DNA of 64,000 nucleotides from Novipirellula artificiosorum (GTDB lineage: Bacteria; Planctomycetota; Planctomycetia; Pirellulales; Pirellulaceae). The stretch is taken from NCBI RefSeq assembly GCF_007860135.1, contig NZ_SJPV01000006.1, forward strand, positions 62,001 to 126,000, in the 5' to 3' direction. How positions within the stretch are numbered: position 1 is the first letter of the stretch; every line of letters begins with the position of its first letter. The notes under the pieces were generated by a model, which was given only the letters and a program-made list of their open reading frames with translations, was not told where the DNA came from and did not search any database. Of this stretch, positions 9,030-17,137 are shown piece after piece. A program made the translations under genes and the position numbers.

Positions 9030-9094
9030 GTAGTGGATTTCGCTAGAAATCCGTCACTCAAATGTTGTTAGGGACTTCTGGCGAAGTCCACTAC
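9030..9094. repeat. Inverted pair of REP-like hairpins between sigma factor and moeA
   Basis: A 23-base unit at 9030-9052 and its reverse-complement copy at 9072-9094 agree at 20 of 23 positions. Each forms a 6-bp hairpin with a 6-base loop (GGATTT/AAATCC and GGACTT/AAGTCC). Two of the three differences are a compensating T-A to C-G swap in the stem, which supports the structure. The pair lies between convergent genes and may also act as a two-way terminator. Confidence 0.65.
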
Positions 9095-9137
9095 GTCCCA
9101 ACTCGCAGTTTTAACCTTGACGGTCCACTGGTCAAGG

Positions 9138-10325
9138 TCACCAGGCGTAATAGGGCCAGGGGCCTTGCCCTGCTTCGCCTGAAGGGACTTCGATGAACCC
9201 ATCGCTTTGGCCGAGTGAAACTAGGTCTCCTGAACCTTGGCTTTGCACCGGTTCCGCGACACCCTGGCCGACAAGCTTGACAAGCCGCATCCAATGGAGC
9301 GGCAACGTTTTTCGGCCCGCATTTTGAAGCCGAACCACGGGGCGTGGTGGATTCCAATCCGTCTGACCACTCATTTTTGCCAGCAACGGCATCCCAAATC
9401 GCATCGCACCGATGGTCGCGCTAACGGGATTGCCGGGCAAACCGAGCAGTAGCTTCCCTTCATCCGTTGCGGCCCCGAGGATGGGTTTCCCCGGCCGGAT
9501 CGGAAGCCCATGGAACACGATCTTGCCACCGTTCTCGGCAATCACCTCTGGCACATAATCGTAATCCCCTTTGGATACGCCTCCCGTGACCCAGATTGCG
9601 TCGGAAGTCTTCATGCATTGGGCAACCGTTTCCGCGAGCGCATCGCGGTGATCTCGGCAATGTTCCACGGCAATCACTTCGATCCATGGATGAGCCGACA
9701 CCAATGACGTCAACGAAACGGCATTGCTGTTTCGTAACTGCCACGGCTCGGGTGGAACCGATTGGAACCGTCCGACTTCGTCACCGGTCGTGAGAATGGC
9801 AAGTCGAACGGGCGCAAACCAATCGGCTTGGTACGCACCAAAGTTCGCCATCACCGCAGCTTTTGCTGCGTCGAGTTTCACCCCGCCGCGCAACACGACA
9901 CTCCCTGTGGACGCGTTCTCGCCGGCTCGACGGATGTTTTCCCCCGATCGCGTCTGCAGCGCCGAAGCACGGAACTGAATTTCATGTTCGGTCTCTTCGA
10001 TGTCTTCGCGTTTGACCACCGCCTCGCATGCATCAGGGACGATGGCACCTGTAAAAATGCGGACAACGCCGCCTTCCGTCATTCGGGGCGGAGGCGATCC
10101 AGGAACACTTTCTCCCGTCACGGGCACAGGATCACGGTCGAGGTCGCTCAGTCGAATTGCATACCCGTCCATTGCAGAAACGTCCGCCGCTGGACTTGGG
10201 CGATCGGCCACGATGTCCGATCCAAGGATTCGACCTGTGACCGGTTCGGCATTGCTTTGCTTCGCCATGACGTTCAACCGGGCGGCAAGTTCACCGACGG
10301 CGGTTTCGGGGGCTGTGTCGTTCAT
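9138..10325 (-). CDS. moeA: Molybdopterin molybdenumtransferase MoeA
   Basis: Inserts molybdate into adenylylated molybdopterin, the last step of Mo-cofactor synthesis, in the cytoplasm. At 395 residues it has the family length. SAMDGYAIR near residue 50 and the GGVSKGDYDYVPEVI stretch near 255 with LPGNPVSATIGAM near 305 are signature segments; LTTGDEVGRF near 180 opens the MogA-like domain. The ATG at 10325 overlaps the mobA stop as ATGA, which suggests translational coupling and settles the start over the upstream one at 10376. The last gene of the minus-strand run that starts with cobA-hemD at 13436, it meets the sigma factor gene tail to tail across REP-like hairpins. Confidence 0.93.
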   Translation of the reverse strand: MNDTAPETAVGELAARLNVMAKQSNAEPVTGRILGSDIVADRPSPAADVSAMDGYAIRLSDLDRDPVPVTGESVPGSPPPRMTEGGVVRIFTGAIVPDACEAVVKREDIEETEHEIQFRASALQTRSGENIRRAGENASTGSVVLRGGVKLDAAKAAVMANFGAYQADWFAPVRLAILTTGDEVGRFQSVPPEPWQLRNSNAVSLTSLVSAHPWIEVIAVEHCRDHRDALAETVAQCMKTSDAIWVTGGVSKGDYDYVPEVIAENGGKIVFHGLPIRPGKPILGAATDEGKLLLGLPGNPVSATIGAMRFGMPLLAKMSGQTDWNPPRPVVRLQNAGRKTLPLHWMRLVKLVGQGVAEPVQSQGSGDLVSLGQSDGFIEVPSGEAGQGPWPYYAW

Positions 10326-10918
10326 CGCTTTGGCAGAGTGTCCTCGAGGTCGGTGGGCGTATTGACGTTCTTGCATGCGGTCTGTTGAAGCGGCACCGCT
10401 TGATACGGTTGCGTGCGGATCCAGCGGAACAGGCTTCGCTGATCGCTGTGAGCGAGTTGATGGAGTTCGTTTTGCAATCGAGTGGGGTAAATCGCAACCA
10501 ACGGCTGGATGGAGTTGTGGTTTTCAGTGGTCGCGCACACGATCATCTCTGGGAACTGGTCCCAACGGTGCAGCAACCCCCGGAGATGCTCTGCGGTCAA
10601 GTCAGGCATGTCCACAGGCGTGACGAAGCATCCTTCTTGTTGCTGCTGGGCGGCCAGGTCGACCGCAGCAGCGATCCCCGTGACGGGACCTCGATAGGCG
10701 ACGGGATCGGGCAGAATCGAGCAACCGGTCGACGCATCCGTACCTTCCGACTCCGCCGCCGAACCCGAAATGCAAACCTGACCGCAAACTTCTCGCATCC
10801 GCCCGACCGCATGTTGCAGAAACGTCATTCCGCTCGGATGGAGCAACTTCGCTTTGTCGGTGCCCATCCGCGACGATCGACCTCCGACCAGTACGATGCC
10901 TAGCAATCGGCTATTCAT
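10322..10918 (-). CDS. mobA: Molybdenum cofactor guanylyltransferase MobA
   Basis: Transfers GMP from GTP to the molybdenum cofactor to form the guanine dinucleotide cofactor of the DMSO-reductase family. The nucleotide-binding opening VLVGGRSSRMGTDKAKL lies at residues 10-26, PVAYRGPVTGIAAA near 75 and FVTPVDMPDL near 100; these match MobA's LAGGxSxRMGxDKA and DxP signatures. The 198 residues are the normal length. It overlaps moeA by 4 bp downstream and the CMD-family gene by 8 bp upstream, so it sits inside a tight operon. Genomes with MobA usually have a bis-MGD enzyme; none lies in this window. Confidence 0.92.
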   Translation of the reverse strand: MNSRLLGIVLVGGRSSRMGTDKAKLLHPSGMTFLQHAVGRMREVCGQVCISGSAAESEGTDASTGCSILPDPVAYRGPVTGIAAAVDLAAQQQQEGCFVTPVDMPDLTAEHLRGLLHRWDQFPEMIVCATTENHNSIQPLVAIYPTRLQNELHQLAHSDQRSLFRWIRTQPYQAVPLQQTACKNVNTPTDLEDTLPKR

Positions 10919-11231
10919 TGTCTTGCTTGCGCAGCACGTCTTCGACCCACGACCGGGCTCGCATCATCGTCGGAAACCCAATCGTTGGCGCGGCGACCAT
11001 CGCAACATGTCTCAGCTCGGCGGGTGTGCACCCCGCCTCGAGCGCTTTGCGAGTGTGAGAATGTGCCGCTCCCTCCAGTCCCGCGCCGATTGAGATGGCA
11101 AGCTTGACGAGCGAAACCTCCTTGGCGGAGAGCGGACCTACGCTTCGCGCGGCTTCGCCAAACGACTCGTACGCCTGCATGTATTCGGGGAAATCTTGAT
11201 GCATCTGTCGATAGGGTTTCGGAATCATCAA
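10911..11231 (-). CDS. Carboxymuconolactone decarboxylase (CMD)/AhpD-like protein
   Basis: A 106-residue single-domain CMD-family protein. The core around residues 40-80 (LSAKEVSLVKLAISI, GLEGAAHSHTRKALEAGCT, AELRHVAMVAAPTIGFP) is typical of the all-helical fold. Unlike AhpD it lacks the redox CxxC motif: that site reads GAAHSHT. It is therefore unlikely to be a peroxidase-type disulfide reductase and is closer to the decarboxylase-like branch. It overlaps mobA by 8 bp, so it is cotranscribed with the cofactor genes and follows a redoxin. A link to cofactor synthesis is suggested only by position. Confidence 0.82.
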   Translation of the reverse strand: MMIPKPYRQMHQDFPEYMQAYESFGEAARSVGPLSAKEVSLVKLAISIGAGLEGAAHSHTRKALEAGCTPAELRHVAMVAAPTIGFPTMMRARSWVEDVLRKQDNE

Positions 11232-11279
11232 ATATCTCTGGTAGGTGGATTCTGGCGGCTGGATTCTTTCCGAGCAAAG

Positions 11280-11918
11280 CTAACGTGAACGCCGTCGACG
11301 CTCGCGTTCGAAGCGGATTCCGCATCCAACAGGGACGGTTTCCGAAATCTCAGGCCTTTCCATTTTTAAAAGCGACTCGATCACCGAACGAACATAGTGC
11401 TTGGTGACCTTCTTGCCATCAGGGCTGTCGTCCAACGAGCCCATGTAGACAATCTTTCGATCCTTGTCCAAGACAAAAAATTGAGGCGTGTGGATGGCAC
11501 CGTAGTCTTTCGCAATCTGCTGGGACTCATCAAACAAATACGAAAACGGAAACTCCTTTTTTGCCGCCCGCTGTTTCATGGCCGGCATCCGATCTTCTTC
11601 GTTGGTGTTCACGTTGATCGCGACGACCACGACACCTTTTGATTCATACTCTTGCTGCAGTGCGATCACACGGTCCTCTGCATCGACCGCGTAGGGACAA
11701 CTATTGCAGGTGAAGACGACAACAACGACATCGCGATCCTGTAAATCAGCAAGTGAATGCGGTTTGTCATCCGTCCCGATTAAGTTTTTCCACTCGGGCG
11801 CGGTGTCTCCAACGTCAACGACTGTGTTGTAGTCGGCTGCAGCAAGCTCCGCCGCTTCCATCGTTATCATGAGTAGAAAGCACAGGCAAAGACATGCTTG
11901 AGAGGTTCTCAATGTCAT
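11280..11918 (-). CDS. Exported redoxin (thioredoxin-like, AhpC/TSA superfamily)
   Basis: A 212-residue thioredoxin-fold protein with a signal peptide (residues 1-28, ending near AELAAA). VGDTAPEWKNLIG opens the domain, and FTCNSCPYAVDAEDR near residue 72 holds the CxxC active site (CNSC). AINVNTNEEDRMPAMKQRA and YGAIHTPQFFVLDKDRKIVYMGSLDD complete the fold, including the cis-Pro segment HTPQ. Planctomycetes encode many such proteins; the partner is unknown. Its ATG directly follows the stop of cobA-hemD (TAGATG), so translation is probably coupled. The basic C-terminal tail (FERERRRRSR) is unusual. Confidence 0.85.
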   Translation of the reverse strand: MTLRTSQACLCLCFLLMITMEAAELAAADYNTVVDVGDTAPEWKNLIGTDDKPHSLADLQDRDVVVVVFTCNSCPYAVDAEDRVIALQQEYESKGVVVVAINVNTNEEDRMPAMKQRAAKKEFPFSYLFDESQQIAKDYGAIHTPQFFVLDKDRKIVYMGSLDDSPDGKKVTKHYVRSVIESLLKMERPEISETVPVGCGIRFERERRRRSR

Positions 11919-13436
11919 CTATTTTCCTTCTTCTGTTTCGAGAATTTTCTGCACAAGCGATTGCATCGTGTAGGGGTTCGCCTCGGCGTCGACGGTGTAG
12001 CCAAGGGATCGCAACGTTTCCGAAGTCACAGGGCTCAGGCTGGCAACACGCGAATGCTTTATCGATGCACCGAACATGCGATGCAGATTCTCAGCCGTTG
12101 CACTGCTCGTCACGGTGATCCAATCGATTTTTCCATCGGAGGCGAGCTCAAGGATTTTCGCGTCCGCGGAAACCACGTCCGTGTGCTGGTATGCGGTCAC
12201 CTCGCTGACTTCAGCCCCGGCCGCGCTTAGCGATCTTGCCAGCACGTCTCGGCCACGACTGGCGCGAACCAGTAGGACTCGTTTTCCGCTGACTTGGTCC
12301 GAGAGGGCTTCGGCAAGCGATTCGGCGCGGAAGTCCTTGGGAATCCAATCGGCACGCAAGTGAAAATCTTGGAGTGCTTCCGCCGTTTTTTGCCCGACGC
12401 AAGCGATTTGACACGTTGCGAACACGCGCGTGTCGAGATCGAGAGCAAGAACCCGATTCAAGAAAAAACGGATGCCGTTACGGCTACTAAAAACCACAAA
12501 GTCCTGTTCGTGCAACTGGCGGATCGCCGCATCCACCGCGGCCCAGTCGGTCGGAGGTCCGATGGCGATCGCGGGTTGAACCAGGACGGTTGCACCGAGG
12601 TCCCGCAGCAGCCCCACCAACGGATCGACTTGATCCGATGGGCGCGTGACCAGAACGCTTCGCCCCAGCATCGGTCGCGGTGCGATCCAACTGCGTGTTT
12701 CGGCAAGCTCCGCGACAGGCCCGAGAATGACAATCACCGGCGGTCGGATTTTGCTCGCGGGCGTCAAACGATCCGCCACCTCGTCAAGTCGGCAGTGAAA
12801 CGTTTGTTGGTCCGGAAGACTACAGCGTCGCACGATCGCTGCGGGAGTGCCGGGCGATTTACCTGCATCGATCAACGATCGGGTCCAGTGTCCGGCGGTG
12901 GTGACCCCCATGTAGATGACGAGCGTTCCCGGAAAACGGGCCAAGGCGTCCCAGTCGAGCGCCGATTCCGCCTTCCCCGGCTCCTCGTGGCCAGTGACCA
13001 GGGCAACGGCCGATGCCAGTTTTCGGTGTGTGATGGGGATTCCTGCATACGATCCCGCAGCGAGTGCCGCGGTAATTCCCGGGACGATTTCGTACCGAAT
13101 GCCCGCATCGACCAACGCATCGACCTCCTCGGTCGTTCGCGCAAAAACCGCTGGGTCCCCTCCCTTCAGCCTGGCGACGGTGCGTCCCGCCATGGCATGA
13201 GTGATCATTGCATTGGCGATTTCGTCTTGTCGCCAAATTCTTTGCTGGCCATGCTTTCCGACGCAAATATGCTGGGCCGAAGGGGCCTGATGCAACAATT
13301 CGACATTGCTCAATCCGTCATACAGCACGACGTCGCTGCGACCGAGCAACTCGGCACCGCGCAGCGTCAATAACCCGGGGTCACCGGGGCCTGCGCCAAT
13401 CAAGTACACCATTCCACTCATCGGGTCCATTTTCAC
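11919..13436 (-). CDS. cobA-hemD: Fused uroporphyrinogen-III C-methyltransferase / uroporphyrinogen-III synthase
   Basis: A bifunctional tetrapyrrole enzyme. The N-terminal half (about residues 8-245) is a SAM-dependent methyltransferase that makes precorrin-2: YLIGAGPGDPGLLTLRGAEL, ARLKGGDPAVFART and GITAALAAGSYAGIPITHRK are signatures. The second half (about 255-500) is uroporphyrinogen-III synthase: LVTRPSDQVDPL, VVFSSRNGIRFFL, VLLVRASRGRDVL and ITVTSSATAENLHRM. The fusion is known in several phyla and links siroheme or cobalamin branch entry to ring closure. The start is at 13436 (MKMDPMSGMVYL); the Met codons at 13421 or 13412 are alternatives. It heads the operon with redoxin, CMD protein, mobA and moeA. 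Confidence 0.93.
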   Translation of the reverse strand: MKMDPMSGMVYLIGAGPGDPGLLTLRGAELLGRSDVVLYDGLSNVELLHQAPSAQHICVGKHGQQRIWRQDEIANAMITHAMAGRTVARLKGGDPAVFARTTEEVDALVDAGIRYEIVPGITAALAAGSYAGIPITHRKLASAVALVTGHEEPGKAESALDWDALARFPGTLVIYMGVTTAGHWTRSLIDAGKSPGTPAAIVRRCSLPDQQTFHCRLDEVADRLTPASKIRPPVIVILGPVAELAETRSWIAPRPMLGRSVLVTRPSDQVDPLVGLLRDLGATVLVQPAIAIGPPTDWAAVDAAIRQLHEQDFVVFSSRNGIRFFLNRVLALDLDTRVFATCQIACVGQKTAEALQDFHLRADWIPKDFRAESLAEALSDQVSGKRVLLVRASRGRDVLARSLSAAGAEVSEVTAYQHTDVVSADAKILELASDGKIDWITVTSSATAENLHRMFGASIKHSRVASLSPVTSETLRSLGYTVDAEANPYTMQSLVQKILETEEGK

Positions 13437-13579
13437 CTTTTTCGGTGACTCTGGACAGATGGCGGCCAGCTTGGCATACTATCGAAACCGATCCATTTCT
13501 TATGTGTCCATCCGGGTGCCGCCGATACCCCAATTAGAGGGTTGTTCGGGAGCGTCCGCCGAGAGAACCAGAACCAAAG

Positions 13580-13852
13580 ATGCCAAATACCCAAAGTTCA
13601 AAGAAACGACTCCGCCAAAACGGCAAGTTGCGATTGCGCAACCGAGCGACCAAGAGCAACATGCGTTCGACCATCCGCAGCGTACGCGAAGCTGCCAAGG
13701 AAGGTGACGCGGAAAAAGCTCAGACGGCGTTTCGGATTGCTGTAAAGAAGCTTGATCAAGCTGCCAGTAAGAACGTGATCCACAAGAACGCTGCTGCACG
13801 AACCAAGAGCCGCTTGAGCAAGTTGGTAAAGGAAGCAGGCGCCAAGGCGTAG
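13580..13852 (+). CDS. rpsT: 30S ribosomal protein S20
   Basis: A 90-residue Lys/Arg-rich helical protein that binds 16S rRNA early in small-subunit assembly. MPNTQSSKKRLRQN, RNRATKSNMRSTIRSV and the end KNAAARTKSRLSKLVKEA match S20. The length is normal. It stands alone between the divergent cobA-hemD operon and the convergent aminotransferase gene, so it probably has its own promoter in the 143 bp upstream. A large stem-loop follows at 13898-13939. Confidence 0.95.
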   Translation: MPNTQSSKKRLRQNGKLRLRNRATKSNMRSTIRSVREAAKEGDAEKAQTAFRIAVKKLDQAASKNVIHKNAAARTKSRLSKLVKEAGAKA

Positions 13853-13897
13853 AACGCCGCCCCTTTCTCAAGAAATCCCCGCTCCAGAAATCCCACG

Positions 13898-13939
13898 AGC
13901 CCTCGTTGGAGTCCAGGCGTTAGCCTGCTTACGAGGGCT
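13898..13939 (+). terminator. Stem-loop after rpsT, probable terminator
   Basis: AGCCCTCGT (13898-13906) pairs perfectly with ACGAGGGCT (13931-13939) across a 24-base loop, and a T-rich stretch (TGTTTTGCGTTT) follows. It is 45 bases after the rpsT stop. Confidence 0.5.
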
Positions 13940-13977
13940 TGTTTTGCGTTTGCTAGGCTGGATGATTCGTTGGATTG

Positions 13978-14030
13978 GTAGGCTTTAGCCGATTGCGTAC
14001 TGGATCCTTGCTGAATCGGCTCAAGCCTAC
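13978..14030. repeat. 53-bp imperfect palindrome, REP-like
   Basis: A 17-base arm at 13978-13994 (GTAGGCTTTAGCCGATT) is matched by its inverted copy at 14014-14030 with one mismatch, around a 19-base spacer. Its size and intergenic position suit a mobile intergenic palindrome; copy number elsewhere in the genome is unknown. Confidence 0.5.
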
Positions 14031-14275
14031 GACTCCAACGTGCGCAGTCTTTTTTTGACTCAATCGGTGTAAGCTGATTGCATACAAAGCGTTGCGGGGA
14101 ATAGGTTTGGGACGGATGAATCATCCGGCGTAGGCCTGGGCTGGCTTGCGTGGTGCCGAATCGTTCAAGGGTACAGTCGCCAACGGAATGGCGTGATCAG
14201 ACCGGCGGTTTGCGTACGTTTCTTGGGGGGTGCGGAACGGTTGGGAAGTGTGGAGCGAAAAGCGGGCTGCTTTCT

Positions 14276-15535
14276 CTACCACACCAGCCCCGCGTCGCCG
14301 AGACGATTCTTGGTTTCTTGCATCAAGGCATCTTCGTCCGCTTCGGTGTCGGCGACATAGGTCACACTGAATCGCAAAAAGGATCCAGCATCATCCCAAG
14401 GTACCGTGACGATTCCAAACTGCTCGATCAAGTGGCGAGTGGCATCCTCGGCTTTCGCGAACGAGGCTCCCGACTTCGTGCCGCTCGGTGATTGGGCGTA
14501 CAAGAAGTACGTACCACCCGGCAATTGGCATTCAAAGCCACATTCGTTGAGTGTAGCGACCAGTTTTTCGAGCCGACGACGATATTTGGCATTGATCCGA
14601 TCGGGAATCGCGTCGTTGTCAAGTGCCGCTGCCGCCGCTTTCTGAGTGGCCATGAATTGTCCGCTGTCGCTGTTGTCTTTCACATCGGCAAATGCAGACA
14701 CAATTCGCTCGTGCCCACACACGAATCCCATTCGCCATCCGATCATGTCGTAGCCTTTGCTCATCGAGTGGACTTCGACGCCGACATCCATAGCCCCGGG
14801 TGTTTGCAGAAAGCTGAGTGGTTTGCCATCGAACGTCAACAACATGTGTGCCGCATCCTGGACCACCACGAACTGCTTTTCCTTGGCCAACGCGACCACT
14901 TTTTCGTAAAAGGCCTGCGTCGCCGTGGCTCCGGTTGGCGAATTGGGGTAGTTGAGCACCAGCATCTTCGTGCGCCGATAAATGTCCTCGGGGACCGCGT
15001 CCATGTCGGGCAGGAACTTGTTTTCAGCAAGCAGGGGAAGCCGAAAAACCTCACCTCCGTAGTACCGGGTATGCGTCCCTGCGACGGGGTAACCGGGGAC
15101 CGTCATCAACGTCACATCACCAGGATTGATGAAGCAAGCCGGCAACATCGCATAGGCCGGCTTGCTGCCGATCGAATGGTTAATCTGGGTAGCCGGGTCC
15201 AAGGTGACGCCGAACCGACGCTGCATGAATCGAGCTGCCGCCTGCTTGTACTCCATAATCCCGTTGTCCGCGTAGCCACGGTTTTCGGGCTTGTTGACCT
15301 CTTCGTTCATCACCTTGCGAACGGAGGGATCGGCCATGCAATCGTTTTCGCCGATCCCAAAGTCCAGCAATTTGCGATCGGGATGCTCTGCCATTGCTTT
15401 GCGTTTGGCTCGCTTGATCTTTTCGAATTTGTAGATTTCGTTGTCCTTGCCGTAATTCGCCCCGCCGATGCGATCGGCGAACAAGGATTGGAAATAGGGG
15501 TCAGTGTTGGTCGTTTCCGAAGCAGCAGTGGACAT
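14276..15535 (-). CDS. dapL: LL-diaminopimelate aminotransferase-like PLP enzyme
   Basis: A class I/II aminotransferase that by family would convert tetrahydrodipicolinate to LL-diaminopimelate in lysine and cell-wall synthesis. LLDFGIGENDCMADPSV near residue 55, GSKPAYAMLP near 120, VLNYPNSPTGATAT near 180, VVQDAAHM near 210 and the PLP-binding Lys in SMSKGYDMIGWRMGF near 245 are as in the family; FLRFSVTY near the end holds the substrate Arg. The frame opens at 15580, but the ATG at 15535 (MSTAASETTNTDPYF) fits better and gives 419 residues. The specific assignment over another aspartate-type aminotransferase is likely but not certain. Confidence 0.75.
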   Translation of the reverse strand: MSTAASETTNTDPYFQSLFADRIGGANYGKDNEIYKFEKIKRAKRKAMAEHPDRKLLDFGIGENDCMADPSVRKVMNEEVNKPENRGYADNGIMEYKQAAARFMQRRFGVTLDPATQINHSIGSKPAYAMLPACFINPGDVTLMTVPGYPVAGTHTRYYGGEVFRLPLLAENKFLPDMDAVPEDIYRRTKMLVLNYPNSPTGATATQAFYEKVVALAKEKQFVVVQDAAHMLLTFDGKPLSFLQTPGAMDVGVEVHSMSKGYDMIGWRMGFVCGHERIVSAFADVKDNSDSGQFMATQKAAAAALDNDAIPDRINAKYRRRLEKLVATLNECGFECQLPGGTYFLYAQSPSGTKSGASFAKAEDATRHLIEQFGIVTVPWDDAGSFLRFSVTYVADTEADEDALMQETKNRLGDAGLVW

Positions 15536-15601
15536 GTGAATCGATGAGGCGTTGTGAAAGAAAACGGGCAGGCGAAGCAATCTCGATAGGATTGTGAGTC
15601 G

Positions 15602-16264
15602 TTAGGTTAATTCTGATGGCGGGGAATCAACAGGGGGCAGAAATGGCGACGCAGAATTGCCCGGTGACAGCGGATGCAACGTCGACTCGATGTGTTCGTC
15701 ACTGGCTTGCTGGTCCAATGCGATTTGGCAGCGGCGAGCGAATCGGTGCAGGAGCAGCGGTACCGAAATCGCTGCAAACACCGCCGGAAGCAGCGCGAAC
15801 AATAAGGACTCTGATTCTCCTGCAAGCAAGCCAGGAACCGCCAAGCAAGCAAACCCCGACAAGCCACCGGCACAGCTGCCGAACAGTCGAATGGACCGAG
15901 GCGTCCAGGGTCCACCGCTGGGAGCACGCCAGACGCTGATCCAAGCGCATGCGGGCACGACTGGCAGGGCAGCAAACGCGGCAAACAACGCCCCAAACAC
16001 AAAAGCTAACCCGGCCCCCATGAACATCGAGGCGAAGAACTCGGGGATTTCCGAGCCACTTAGCATGAATAGGACGCTCAGCAAGGAAAAACCGACCACC
16101 GTGACGCCAAACAAACCGCCTGAAACCATCACCATCACGATTGTGTTGAAAACGACCGAACACGTCGTCACCAACCGCGGTACCGTAGGCAGCGATTCGA
16201 TCACCGTCGTGCTGCTATCCAAGACGGTCGGAGCATATGGATTGACGTTCGTTTCTGGTTCCAT
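15602..16264 (-). CDS. Hypothetical membrane protein with NPYAPT N-terminus
   Basis: A 220-residue protein of unknown function. After NVNPYAPT, an N-terminal tag common in planctomycete membrane proteins, it has five or six hydrophobic segments (about residues 30-65, 75-105, 125-148 and 152-172) and a Pro/Ser-rich soluble tail of about 45 residues. No catalytic motif is visible. It is 66 bp upstream of the aminotransferase on the same strand and divergent from a histidine kinase. Confidence 0.65.
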   Translation of the reverse strand: MEPETNVNPYAPTVLDSSTTVIESLPTVPRLVTTCSVVFNTIVMVMVSGGLFGVTVVGFSLLSVLFMLSGSEIPEFFASMFMGAGLAFVFGALFAAFAALPVVPACAWISVWRAPSGGPWTPRSIRLFGSCAGGLSGFACLAVPGLLAGESESLLFALLPAVFAAISVPLLLHRFARRCQIALDQQASDEHIESTLHPLSPGNSASPFLPPVDSPPSELT

Positions 16265-16365
16265 CGATTATCCCGTGCCAAGATCGCAACCGAGAGGTTA
16301 TTGTAAGGGAAATTCACTGATGGATTTCAGCCCGCCCGCGATTCTTTCCTCTGACCCTGACTTTC

Positions 16366-17094
16366 ATGCCAACCTCGCAACACACCGCCGACGTCGATTC
16401 GATGCGTGCTCAATACGAAGAACTGGCCGAGCTAGCCGGGTCGTTGGCTCACGAGATCAAGAATCCGCTGTCGGTTATCCATATGAATATTGATCTGCTA
16501 AGCGAAGATTTGACTGAAATTGAATCGCCCATTAGACGTCGATCGCTCGATCGGGTCGATATCGTCCGCCAACAATGCGAGCGAATGGAGTCGCTGCTGC
16601 GTGACTTCCTGCGATACGCTCGACTTCGCGACATCGATTTGGTCCCCGGCAACTTGAACGATCAGATCGAAACGGTGCTGCGAGCTTACCAGGCGCAAGC
16701 CGACATGGACGACATTGATATCGAAAAATACCTTGATCCGGACCTGCCGGCGATCCTGCTGCACAGCGATTCGCTACAAGCGGCGTTGATGAACTTGGTC
16801 AAAAATGCGCTCGAAGCGATGGAGCCGGGTGGCCAACTGTGGGCGCGCACCTACACCACTCGCACAGGGGTCGCACTCGATTTGATCGATACGGGCAGTG
16901 GCGTCGATGACAATACCGTGCTGCATATGTTTGAGCCGTTTTATACGACCAAGGATGGCGGTTCGGGGCTTGGGCTACCCACCGCACGGAAGATTATCGA
17001 AGCACACGGTGGCCGGATCAGCGTTCAAAGCGAATTCGGCCGCGGCACCAAGTTTGTCCTCGAATTTCCGGTGCCCAAGCGGCTTGCTCGATAA
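16366..17094 (+). CDS. Soluble sensor histidine kinase
   Basis: A 242-residue kinase with no membrane segment or recognisable sensor domain. The phosphoacceptor H box is SLAHEIKNPLSVIH near residue 28; the ATP domain has NLVKNALEAM (N box), DTGSGVDD (G1), FEPFYTTKDGGSGLGL (F and G2) and GTKFVLEFP at the end. The short N-terminus (about 20 residues) means any signal must come from a partner protein. No response regulator is adjacent, so it is an orphan. It is divergent from the NPYAPT membrane protein, with about 100 bp between them, and convergent with the MDR oxidoreductase. Confidence 0.88.
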   Translation: MPTSQHTADVDSMRAQYEELAELAGSLAHEIKNPLSVIHMNIDLLSEDLTEIESPIRRRSLDRVDIVRQQCERMESLLRDFLRYARLRDIDLVPGNLNDQIETVLRAYQAQADMDDIDIEKYLDPDLPAILLHSDSLQAALMNLVKNALEAMEPGGQLWARTYTTRTGVALDLIDTGSGVDDNTVLHMFEPFYTTKDGGSGLGLPTARKIIEAHGGRISVQSEFGRGTKFVLEFPVPKRLAR

Positions 17095-17137
17095 GCGATG
17101 CTTGGCGAGATGGCGGCGACCTGCTCGTTACTCGACT

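Larger units (their letters stand above)
13853..14275. other. Gene-free 423-bp region with two large inverted repeats
   Basis: Between the convergent rpsT and aminotransferase genes I see no protein gene. It holds the putative rpsT terminator (13898-13939) and a 53-bp imperfect palindrome (13978-14030). Related words (GCGTTAGCC, CTTTAGCC, GTGTAAGC) recur along it, which suggests decayed intergenic repeat units. Confidence 0.55.

Noticed and set aside
12294..13373. 359-codon plus-strand frame
   Set aside because: It lies entirely antisense to cobA-hemD, whose domains are clear; it is a shadow of codon bias.
14492..15547. 351-codon plus-strand frame
   Set aside because: It is antisense to the aminotransferase, and its residue composition (His/Arg/Val-rich) is that of a reverse-strand shadow.
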